Source: Hydractinia symbiolongicarpus
Taxonomy: Eukaryota > Cnidaria > Hydrozoa > Anthoathecata > Hydractiniidae
Assembly: GCF_029227915.1 (NCBI RefSeq)
Contig: NC_079879.1
Span: forward strand, 8,682,001 to 8,742,000
Reading direction: 5' to 3'
DNA length: 60,000 nucleotides
The position numbers and the translations under genes were made by a program. This document shows positions 50,730 through 60,000 of the stretch, piece after piece (the stretch's first letter is position 1; each line of letters starts with the position of its first letter). The notes beneath the pieces were generated by a model. The model did no database searches. It was given only the letters and a program-made list of their open reading frames with translations, and had not been told where the DNA came from.

Positions 50730-51602
50730 GTGTCTTTGGAAATGGCTCTAGTGTGGGCAATAAATGCAAAGAACTGCCTGCAAATGCGGAACGGATTTTC
50801 TTCCTATCAACTTGTATTTGGACAAAATCCTAATCTTCCCAACGTGATGACAGATTTGCCGCCAGCTCTTGAAGATACAACAATGAACCAAGTGTTTGCA
50901 AAGCATATCAACACTTTGCATGCTGCTAGAAGAGCATACATAGAAGCTGAGTCATCATTAAAAATCAGATGTGCCTTAAAACATAAAATTAAGGTAAATT
51001 GTACTCAATTTGACAGAGGTTGTAAAGTCTTTTACAAGAGAGACGAATCCAACAAATGGAAAGGACCTGGCACTGTAATAGGTCAAGATGGAAAAATTGT
51101 CTTTGTGTGACATGGAAATGTTTATGTTAGGGTATCAACCAACAGATTGATTAAAGTTGGGCATGAATTTCAAGAGCCAACAGAATCAGATCCTGGCCCT
51201 GAAATAAAAGTTACCTCAGGTGAGGTGAATTGCATTTGTGAATCTTCAGACGAACTTGACGATGCCACCTTGGACCAAAACATGACTGACAACGTTACGG
51301 GTATGCCAAAGAAAAATGATGAAATTCGCTACAAGCAACCAGGTGACAACATTTGGAGAGAGGCAACGATAATCAGCAGAGCCGGCAAAGCAACTGGGAA
51401 GTATTCTTCCTGGTACAATGTGAAACACCCAGATGAAGAAAATCCCATTTGTATAGATTTTCAGAGTATTGACAAATGGGAAAAGGTAGAAAAGGGAAGA
51501 ACTGAGGAAGTAAAAATTGTCTTAGAGCCACAACAACGCCATTGTGACAAAGCTGTTATCACTGCCAAGGAACAAGAGATTAAGAACTGGAAGGATTTTT
51601 AG
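50730..51602 (+). pseudogene. Copia integrase C-terminal region and pol linker
   Basis: SLEMALVWAINAKNCLQMRN and GFSSYQLVFGQNPNLPNVMT match the end of the Copia integrase core (usual NGYSPNQLVFG). KWKGPGTVIGQDGKIVFV is the integrase C-terminal fold. A TGA at 51108-51110 falls where VRHG would read on (FVxHGNVYVRVSTNRLIKV). The linker (51147-51602) is acidic and ends QEIKNWKDF. The DDE residues are all missing. Confidence 0.8.
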
Positions 51603-52454
51603 GTTTTTAAAGAAGTGAGAAATTCAGGACAAAAGACAATTTCTACTACATGGGTAATTACAGAGAAGAAAACTGGTTCAGAAAATTTTGTAAAAGCCAT
51701 GCTCGTTGCAAGAGGCTTTGAAGAGGAGCAAATTTTACAAGTTGATTCGCCTACTGCCTTGAAAAGCGCCCTGAGAATTCTGATAGCAATCTCTAGTATA
51801 AAAGAGTGGCAATGCAAAACCACAGATATCAAAGCTGCTTTTCTTCAGGGATGCGATATCCAGAGAAATGTATTTTTGCAGCCACCAATTGAAACAGATG
51901 ACCAAGGCAACCTTTGTAAACTTAAAAAGGTTGTGTATGGATTATATGATGCTGCGCGACACTGGTTTTTTACTGTGAAAAAAGAAATTGAAAAGCTTGG
52001 ATGTGTACAATCCAAGTTCGATCCAGCTATGTTCTATTGGAAACGTGAGGATATTCTAGAAGGGCTTTTTGTTGATTTTATTCACTCTGGAACAACATCT
52101 TTTGAGAAAGAGGTTGTTTATAAATTAAGAGATGTCTTTCGAATTGGGAAAATTGAGGAAAATTATTTTAAATATGTTGGCTTAAACATACAGCATAACA
52201 ATAGTAACATAGAAGTGTCCCAGAATGATTTTATTGACTCGATGCAACTTCTACCTCTATCTCCGAAACGTCAAGCAAATAAGTTTGAGAAACTTAATTC
52301 CACTGAAATTGCCAGTTTACGGAGTTTGATTGGTCAAGCAAATTGGGTGGCCAGTCAGACCAGGCCTGATGCTAGTTTTGATGTTTTGCACTTTAGCATG
52401 CGTATCAACCAGAGTCCAGAAGTAAGACATCCATTGAAGCTAACAAAATGGTAA
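51603..52454 (+). pseudogene. Copia reverse transcriptase with catalytic VDD motif damaged
   Basis: TTWVITEKK, VKAMLVARGFEE, DSPTALKSALRILIAIS, the motif A region CKTTDIKAAFLQG, KKVVYGLYDAARHWFFTV and FDPAMFYWKRE are all clear, followed by EGLFVDFIHSGTTS near 52062-52098. Relatives, including the old copy at 10.26 kb, have LVCHVDDF there, so about four residues with one catalytic Asp are gone, in frame. It continues with FKYVGLNI and LRSLIGQANWVASQTRPDAS, then shifts frame at about 52440. TAG at 51600 separates it from the linker. Confidence 0.85.
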
Positions 52455-52511
52455 AGAAAATTAAGTCTGATCAGTTTAAACTGATATATCCAAAAATGAA
52501 TGTCAACCAGG

Positions 52512-53008
52512 AGCTTTGATTAGTCGTATTCACAGATGCTTCCCATGCAAATTTGCCAGATGGTGCATCTAGTGCAGGTGCACATATCATTTTATTAGTT
52601 GAAGAAAATAATGATTGTTGTATACTAAATTGGTCATCAAACAAAATTAAAAGGGTAGTGAAGAGTACCACAGCTGCAGAAAGTTTAGCACTATCAGGTG
52701 GGTTGGACGATGCACTGTACCTATCTGAATTACTGGCGGAATTGCTAAGAAAAGACGTAAAGAAAATCACAATAAATGCCAAGATTGATAATAAAAATCT
52801 ACATTCACTTATATATTCAACGAAAGTAATAAGTGAAAAACGACTGCGTATTGATATTGCAGCAATAAAAGAGATGCTAATTCGTAAAGAAATCAGTACA
52901 GTGGAATGGATACCCACGGAAAGACAATTGGCTGATTGTCTGACAAAACATGGTGCTAGTTGTCAGAGTTTACAAAATATTCTGTCGATTGGAAAACTTG
53001 ATGTGTGA
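52512..53008 (+). CDS. Copia RNase H region
   Basis: LVVFTDASHANLPDG (catalytic Asp), AGAHIILLVEENNDCCILNW, SNKIKRVVKSTTAAESLALS (catalytic Glu), GGLDDALYLSELLAELL, RLRIDIAAIKEMLIRKEIST and VEWIPTERQLADCLTKHGA are the full RNase H series of Copia. The frame is open from 52521 (a TGA just before LVVFTDAS). The domain looks intact, but the upstream frame is broken. Confidence 0.8.
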
Positions 53009-53121
53009 CATTATAAAATTGACCATTATCAAAGTGTTTCATTTTATTTCATTGTGCACACAGGTTGTGTACCTTCTTTTGTTGCAGACATTTCAAACAC
53101 TATGGACGTTCTACGAACTAC

Positions 53122-53139
53122 AAGAAAAAGGGAGGCGTG
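53122..53139 (+). other. Polypurine tract
   Basis: AAGAAAAAGGGAGGCG directly before the 3' LTR, the primer for plus-strand DNA. Confidence 0.7.
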
Positions 53140-53258
53140 TGTTAGTGTTGATCATTATGTTTATTATTTGTTTCTTTATAGTGTAGCATTATAACTGGTG
53201 GGTGTAATAAATATATGTGTACATCGTTTCACTATCTATGGTTATTATCAATTTTACA
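53140..53258 (+). repeat. 3' LTR of young Copia
   Basis: Starts TGTTAGTGTTGATCATTATG and ends TATCAATTTTACA, followed by the GGGAT target duplication. Confidence 0.88.
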
Positions 53259-53699
53259 GGGATATCGAGGGGAGACAAATAAAAAAATCATTAGTGTTGC
53301 AGCAAGTTAAACGATTATAAATTTTTGTGTAACGAACTGTCCTCAAATTTCTACGTTCTTACGGTAATTCCATAAATCTTTCTTTCACACCAAGCTACAG
53401 CCACCACCAGCTTTTTTTCTATCAATGCTATTTCAAACTTTTCACATTTTGATATCGGTTTTAACAATTACTTCGAAGAAATTATTTTCAAGTCAAACAA
53501 CCTCACAAAGATGATACAGGACCTGTCAAAAGTTAGAACAAAAATTAGATGCTTTCAGCACAAAAACCAATGTGCTTTAGAATTATCTAAAAATTTAAAT
53601 ACTAGGCAGAAAAAACTCAAATATATTTGTCAATGTCACAACGACTGACAAGCTATGTTGAAATGAAGAAAGGCATCGATTTAAATACAAAGAAAGTAG

Positions 53700-54060
53700 T
53701 TCATAGAATGAAGAAATAGCTGTGGATATGCCATTAGAAACTAATTATGTCCTTTTTCCATGTGCTCACTGTGAGAAGTTGTTTAAAAGTTAGAAAGATC
53801 TGCCTTTTCACAATAAAGTCATGCATGGTTGGAGCAATAATAGTATAGTAACGATACTATTATTACTCACTACTAAACTATGTTTTATGTGACGAGTCGA
53901 TCCTTGCAATGGTTCGTGAAGACAAGGAGGCAGTCAAAGCCGTAGAAAATGTAGGCCTTGAAAAGCCTTCTTCTATGCAATCAAGAAGTGCTATTAAAAC
54001 CAAATTGGACTTTAGTCTTTTTATGGAATCTGAGAAAGTACTATTACAATTTTGGCAATA
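53700..54060 (+). pseudogene. Single C2H2 zinc-finger fragment
   Basis: One frame reads PLETNYVLFPCAHCEKLFKS, a TAG, then KDLPFHNKVMHG: C-x2-C-x12-H-x4-H, a C2H2 finger with a stop in the middle. After a hairpin (53836-53864) another frame reads CDESILAMVREDKEAVKAVE and KLDFSLFMESEKVLLQFWQ. The two may be parts of one dead gene. No partner exons seen. Confidence 0.4.
53836..53864. repeat. 11-bp perfect hairpin
   Basis: AATAATAGTAT, loop AGTAACG, ATACTATTATT. Confidence 0.85.
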
Positions 54061-54452
54061 ATAGAAAGCAATCTATCTAACAACTGAAAGCAAGCAATTA
54101 AAGATTACAGAAAGATTAAAATGTGTTTTGTTAGGCCTACTTTGTTTTCTTACTTTCCTTGGAACCATTTTCTTCAGTCCCATTAGGCTTCTGCTCTAAT
54201 TCATACTAATTCAGAAACAGACATGAAAAGTGTATAAAATTCCTTCCATGACAGGACCAATAATTTTAAACTTTTTTCAAGTTGCAGAAAAAAAGAAGAG
54301 AAAACAACGTTGTTCACGACAATATAAGCAAATGTTATGACTTATAAAGCTTCATGAAAGTACACAAAAAATTCTCTATGTTTAACTGAATAGTAGTACT
54401 TTAGTTTTTACTCCTAAGTATTAACATTTACATAAAAAACATGCATTGTGCA

Positions 54453-54708
54453 TTAAAATTTTCCCAACAATAAAAAATGAAAGACTACTAATAAAATTAT
54501 TGCCAGTGCAAAAAAAAGAGCAAGTAAAAAACCTGTTTTTCCTGATAATTCTTTGCCAAATTTACTAATCTTAGACACATGTGATCCATCAACAGGCATA
54601 GTTGCACCAGTAATAAATGATGCTCCATCAGATGCAAGAAAAGCAATTACATTCTTCTGGTTCACCATGACGTCCCAATGCATGTGTTGTCTTGCAATGT
54701 GCTAAAAA
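54453..54708 (-). pseudogene. Third SDR last exon with a hydrophobic C-terminal tail
   Basis: The start ([18 protein letters not shown]) and [20 protein letters not shown] are those of the last exon of the two SDR genes. An 8-bp deletion after GEPEE shifts the frame. Unlike the other copies, the end goes on past VDGSH with SKISKFGKELSGKTG and a membrane-type segment LLALFFALAIILLVVFHFLL to a stop. A tail-anchored SDR is one reading. No other exon of this copy was found upstream within the window. Confidence 0.7.
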
Positions 54709-57147
54709 CTAAAGAAGATATGTGTTGTCTTTTAGTGTACCAAACACTAATGCACATAATTTTCATGAAAATGTGATGAAAAAAGTAAAAATTTAAAAAA
54801 TTAGAGAAAAATACAATTTATCAACTAAAAATACACTGCATCAATATGATTGAACAGTCAGGGAAATACTACAATTCAGTATAATAATATAAAAACTTTT
54901 ACTTTTACAAAACTCTAGTTGCAAAGATTATGTACCATTTTTACAGCTTACATATCTCAACTTTTGTGGTCTTGGGTTATGATGGAGAAAATAGCCTATT
55001 AAAACAAAATTTTATCTGCAGAAACTTTAATGGAGTTAACAATATTAGGTAAGTCTTAAACAACGCAGTAATGCTTTATGGAAAACACAAAAAAGGCTGA
55101 TTGCAATTCTTTGGATGAATTAAATTTTAGAGAATAAATCTCAGCAGAGCCATCTTGCCATTTAGATGATCTTTCTTAGACAGAGTAAATGAATTGTTTA
55201 ATTTCCACTCTGTCAAGTCTTTATATCCTGTATACTATAACGCAGTAGGGATCCTGCAATTGCAGTGTCCTGATTGTAGGATTTCCCTAACTGTTGAATG
55301 GGAAAGTCTGTCACATTGGAACCAAACATAAAGAATCTGGTTTGGTCGGTTAATAGTTGAAAACGTTAATTTTTTACCCACAATGCTTAAATTCAAAAAA
55401 TTATTAAGCAGAAATTACCTACTTACTCCAGGTTTTCTAAAATCTGTTTTCTCTATGTATGATACTTGAAAAGTTGAAGACATTTCATTGGCCAGGCATA
55501 ATAGCATTTCCCCATTACGATTGGTCTTGTGTGATAGCAGCATTTACCATGAACTTTAAAGGTGGTAATGTTTTAGGCAACATTCCCTTCCTTTGCATTT
55601 AACAGGTGTCAATAACAACAGGTGTCAATAATCTTTGATTTTGCATTGCATCAGCAATAGAGTGGAGATGGCGTCTGTATTGCTCTTCAGTAGAAATTCT
55701 GTCCAAAAGTTTTACTAAACAAATACATTTCAAAATGGCATTGTCATCCTTTAATTGTCTAGCAGCATCCTCAAGAGGAAGAGTGAATGTGAGCCATAAT
55801 AGCTCCATCGCACCCATCAGTTTGACTTCACATCACCTAGATAAAAAGGACATCAACCACTTCATGTTTCTCACCATTAACTAATATATTTGATTTATCA
55901 TGGGTGCTATAACTGGAGAAAGGGTACTTCTTCACTTCCTACAGTTACACTTACAATCACTCATTTCTTTTAAAGTGTCTTAAAAATGCATTTCATTTAC
56001 CACAAATAAGTCGCTAAATTTAGTAATTTTACTCAAAGATTTTGCTAAATCCATTACATTTGAAGGAAACCTGAGGTATAAAATGACGTGGGACGTATAT
56101 TATAGAACTTAAAAAGTTGGTAAACAAGTTTTTTCAAATTTTTTAAAAAGCTCACTCTATTCTCAAGATATTCACATATAAAGAATTTCAGATTTATCAT
56201 TATGCAAATTTTATAGATTAGCAAATCGGTAATTTTAAACCTGTTAAGGGATGTGCATTTAAACTTTATTAATACATAGATATTATAAAGGTGAATGGAT
56301 TAACATAATTTTTTTTTGCCAAAATGACACTTGTTCGCTCGTTCCAGGCTTCTTAATTTTTTTTCAATGACCCAATACCCTGGGATCTGCAATTTGGTTT
56401 GCGAGAAAATTTTATGGGTAAGCTTGTATAGATCCTATATGTTTACTCACAAATTTTGATTGTAAGGTGACAGTTAAATTAGCACTTTAAGTAAAAAAAG
56501 TCACTTTATATAATGATCAACTCAGAGGTTATTAAAATAAATAAAATAGCTCACTGTACATATTTTACTCACATATTTTACTCACTTTTAAGATAAAGAT
56601 TCTGTTATAAAGATCATGGCTGTGCTATAAAATAATTGCGTTTACACAACTAGGATACACTTCCCCGACACTTTAAGTTGTAAATTCCAAGAAAATAAAA
56701 TTTAGATAACACTGATCAATCTGACAATGTGTCTAGAGAAACAACAGGGGCAGTATAATTCTGAGCCCATTATAAAATTTAGGATGATTAATATCCATTA
56801 ATTTTTTTGTTCTATACATTTTGTTAAAACGATTTTCCTAGCTACGCTATATGGTAAATAAGGACAGTACAATATATTATTTATAGAGCCATGGCTAGTG
56901 CTGGTTTTTCTTTCTTTTTTGATTAAGGGATGATACAAGTTCCATAACTAAAATTATTTTTTTCTAAAATTAACAGTTAACTTTTAAACAAACTCTTTAA
57001 CAGTTTATAAACATAAACTCTTGAACGCCCTTTTTATACTTGGTGACTGCTCTTTCTATTTCTAACCTTTCCTTTTTCTAGTTCTAACACAAATAAGATA
57101 CAAAAAAGCATTATGCGGATAAAATTGTTTTCTTCGCCATAGTAGGA
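54709..57147. other. No assigned gene
   Basis: Includes a minus-strand frame at 55599-55817 reading EDAARQLKDDNAILKCICLV, KLLDRISTEEQYRRHLHSIA and DAMQNQRLLTP, which looks coding (helical, charged) but which I cannot assign; a transposase or replicase fragment is possible. The rest is AT-rich. Confidence 0.4.
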
Positions 57148-57272
57148 TTATTATATAAAAAGAACATACAAACTTACAATAAAAAATACACGAAGCCGTA
57201 AATATAAAAGTTTTATTTACGAAAAGCTCATGTTATTTTATTGTAAATTTTGTATGTTCTTTTATATAATAT
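57148..57272. mobile_element. Inverted-repeat element (foldback/MITE-like), ~37-bp arms
   Basis: Left arm TTATTATATAAAAAGAACAT... (57148-57184), right arm its near-complement (57236-57272, ...ATGTTCTTTTATATAATA). Within the loop GTAAATATAAAAG/TTTTATTTAC forms a second hairpin. TTATGCGGATAAA occurs on both sides (57111 and 57270 regions), a possible target duplication. Confidence 0.65.
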
Positions 57273-57364
57273 TATGCGGATAAATAAATAAAAAAAAAGA
57301 ATTTCTTTTAAAAACACATATACACCACATAGATATGCCGTTTTTGTTATATATCTTTATTTGC

Positions 57365-59956
57365 TTACCAGTAAGATTTATATGGCCTGGTATAAAAACA
57401 AGGGGCTCCGGGTTTGGATGCGGCTTGGTATTTGAAGGATAAATTAAATAGCCTGACAGTATTGGTCACAATAATAGAACGACTAATTCGTGGGGAAAAA
57501 ACTCCAAATGGGGTGTAAAAAATGACAACAGTGCATTTTCATGTAAAGAAAGAATGTTTAAAAAAAAGAGACATCTTTTAATACGCTTCGTACGTTTATT
57601 TAATTTTAATACCCCTTTTTCGGCTAATGTAACTGGGACCTAAATTAGACACAATAAATTTTTTAAAAAACCTTATTGCATAAGTTCACAAAATGCGGTA
57701 ACACATTAATGAGAAGCCCAAATAATAAGTAACTTGGTTGCTTATGATATTAAACTAAAACTAAAGCTGAATCTTCACAGTTCGAAAAGGTATCATTGCT
57801 AAGACATCAACAATCTTTTGAATCAACTTACTTGTGCCTTAGTTGCAATAACGTCTCCAAAGCATGAACATTGGCCAAATCTTACCAAGAAAAGGTATTG
57901 TTGCCTTCATGCAATAATGATGACGTTGGTGCAGAGAACGTGATACAAACGTAAAGAAAGGCAGTTGTCGCATCGGACCTACAAAGAAAATACTGTAAAC
58001 TAAAACTCGAAAAACAATAATAAACAAGTTTGTACACACTGTTTCTTATAAAATATTTAATTTATGTGTACCAGCCTGTAGTAAAAGCCACGTCCTTCAC
58101 TACTTGCAGCCACACATTCGCTTGACCCTTGTTCTTTTTTGGACCGTCAAGGTTTCCACAACAAAACTTTAAATGACAGGTAACATTTTTTTCTAAACCA
58201 AAACTAATTTATTAAAATACATTGAAAATGGAAACATGCTCCAGTTATTTAACGTGAAACAGCTTTCTTACAATGAAATCTCGAAACTTGATGACTTCTT
58301 TTTTACAATTGACTCAGCAAACTAAATACAGCCACGTTAACTTTTTCTATTTCCAGAACTTACATAACATCCTTTGAAATTATCACAGTAACTTTATTTA
58401 CCTTTCCGCAAATTATCCCACAAGGTACACTGTCTTGTTGCTTAGCGTGGGGAACCGTTTGTAGAGGCCATATTTCTTTAAGTCCGTATTTCCATTCCAG
58501 ATAGGCACTAAGTAAGATAATAACAAAACCATGAGTTAAAAATTAGGAAATATCTTAAAAATAATTAATGGACTACCATAGCAGTTGGCAAGCACGCCCT
58601 TCAACGCATTAAATCCTCTTTGGGAAAACTGCTGTTAATGTCCAATGATAATTGCTAATGGTACACAATATCAGCAGATTGAGCGCCATCAGATCTTCCT
58701 CAAAAATTATCGTGAGAAAATTTAAAAGTCATGTGAGGCACCTTGCTAGTATATCAGACAATAAATTAATACATACGATATCTTGCATGCCCTCTGGTAG
58801 ATACTTTTTATCTGCGATCAATTCTACAGGCAAAGTAACTTTAATGTTTTTCTGAAACCATTAAAATTTCAGAGCTAATTTTAAATCTCAGCATTATTAT
58901 CTAATTAAATAAAGCAGATAGGCTTAAAAAATTTCCTTACATCATTCACGCTTGTTGCTACCATCTTTAAATATTCAAAGACAACATTGTCACCAACACT
59001 ATCCTTCAATGCTTCTTTCAATTGGTAGGTTCGCATTTTTGTTTTAGAGGTTCCCAGCATGGACAGTATAATGTTATTCCCCTATTGCGCTCTCAACTTC
59101 GCCAAAACTATATGCCATTTAAAAATTTAAGCACATTTTTACAAGTTAAGAACTAATCTATAGAAAAATATGATGGACTTACTTTTATTTGTATTAGCTT
59201 GACGCAACACTTGCTAATTTCGTTTACTAGTAACCAAATAGATAATGTCATTGGTTTAATCTGTTATATAGATAATATATTTTCAAACTGTTTGTCAAGC
59301 CTACGTATGTTATAGTTGTTACTTTTTCTCTGTTCATTTATATGTTCGACATCTTCAGCGTCTAAAAACAAATTCAAAGTAAACAATGATAAGAGCTCAA
59401 ATGAAATTATTCTGACCCAACTTAAGACACAACCGGTCTATAAACAGAGAGATCATTCTTAAACACACTGTGCTGGACATGGCCAACTTGTGACATCCTC
59501 ACACGGCTTACATGTAGTTTAAGTTCAGCCTGTTATTTAAGACCTGGCAACAAAATTAACGACCACAGTATGGTTTGTATTAAACTAGCTATGTTCCTTT
59601 TACTTTTATTTTTATTTTACATCATTTTTTTCATGTAGTTAAATTTTTAGCCTCTTTTTTTTGAAGGGTTAGAGCCCTTTTTCGCAGTTCTTGTTCCATC
59701 TTATGACATGGCTTTTTGAAAGTGTGACAGACCTTTGTCAATAGTTTGCCTGTCACAACTGCAAACGCACTTGTTTGTCTTTTAAAGGGTTGTTCTGTTT
59801 AAATAAGGACTAGTTTCGCATCCTTAGGCCAGCGTATATAGTTAGGCCAGAACAAAGTTATTTATTATAACTAATTACAGTACTTACCGAAGTAGTTGGC
59901 AATTGCACTATTGGATAACTGATCCATTTGCATGTTAAAAATGTTGCACTCTGTCA
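57365..59956 (-). pseudogene. Unrecognised multi-exon gene, 3' part, one in-frame stop
   Basis: Nine candidate exons: 59888-59956, 59183-59361, 58941-59081, 58777-58851, 58577-58631, 58422-58507, 58072-58166, 57886-57978, 57365-57452. Borders are GT-AG and all phases chain, ending in TAA after RPYKSYW. Text examples: FNMQMDQLSNSAIANYF, IKPMTLSIWLLVNEISK, TSKTKMRTYQLKEALKDSVG, VTLPVELIADKKYLPEGMQD, RGFNALKGVLANCYG, KNKGQANVWLQVVKDVAFTT. A TAA at 59264-59266 breaks exon 2, and the sixth exon uses a weak donor (GTGGGA). Another frame of the sixth exon, with a better donor at 58401, reads VPHAKQQDSVPCGIICGK, like the Gln/Cys active-site block of Ulp1-type SUMO proteases, but does not join the exon before it. 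I do not recognise the protein. Its 5' part lies beyond the right edge. Confidence 0.5.
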
Positions 59957-60000
59957 CTGGAATCAAAAAGTAGAGTAATAATGGACATAAATTTGATTAC

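Larger units (their letters stand above)
49512..53258 (+). mobile_element. Copia-type LTR retrotransposon with short LTRs, 5-bp TSD, internally deleted
   Basis: LTRs 49512-49629 and 53140-53258, about 118 bp and nearly identical, so the insertion is young. GGGAT flanks both sides (49507-49511 and 53259-53263). Order: primer site, gag, a rearranged segment, integrase C-terminal region, linker, RT, RNase H, polypurine tract. At 3.75 kb it is shorter than the usual ~5 kb because the protease and integrase core are missing. Confidence 0.9.

Noticed and set aside
52471-52917. A 148-codon minus-strand hydrophobic frame
   Set aside because: Antisense to the Copia RNase H region.
58402-58507. A complete Ulp1/SENP SUMO protease gene
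   Set aside because: Only the Gln/Cys block can be read; the HW and Asp segments were not found and the frame does not join the exon before it.

Overview
This 60 kb window is nuclear DNA from an invertebrate animal. It is AT-rich, has short exons with GT-AG introns, and carries animal-specific families (NDRG, ZC4H2-like, a muscle-type calponin) among many decayed transposons. A cnidarian, perhaps a hydrozoan, is my guess from gene and transposon content; nothing here proves it. No complete bacterial, viral or CRISPR system is present.

Layout. (1) About 0.2-20.0 kb, minus strand: eight in-phase exons of an NDRG-family gene whose 3' part runs off the left edge. Its introns hold a decayed Copia element with a MITE nested in it, two small Helitrons, RTE-type LINE copies, a DIRS fragment and two CR1/Jockey-like LINE fragments. 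(2) 21.7-27.3 kb: a five-exon plus-strand calponin/transgelin gene converges on a three-exon minus-strand gene matching the coiled coil of ZC4H2 but without its zinc finger. The large intron of the latter carries a 65-bp tandem array. (3) 28.4-29.1 kb: a single-exon membrane-anchored DUF6940-like gene, minus strand. (4) 30.4-39.4 kb: two tandem SDR oxidoreductase genes, minus strand; the first is intact (eight exons), the second has the same exon plan but is frameshifted. A third SDR last exon lies at 54.5 kb. (5) 42.9-45.2 kb: a degenerate LINE. (6) 49.5-53.3 kb: a Copia element with short LTRs, a 5-bp target duplication, a near-perfect initiator-tRNA primer site and a polypurine tract. (7) 57.4-60.0 kb: a phase-consistent chain of minus-strand exons of a protein I do not recognise, with one in-frame stop.

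No reverse transcriptase in the window looks functional: two LINEs lack the catalytic core, one reads YADN, the young Copia lacks part of its VDD motif, and the old Copia keeps HVDD in a broken frame. The main points of interest are the ZC4H2-like protein without a finger, the hairpin-bearing satellite, the Helitron family (one copy just upstream of an SDR start), the nested MITE, the signs of gene conversion in the SDR last exon, and the unrecognised gene at the right edge.
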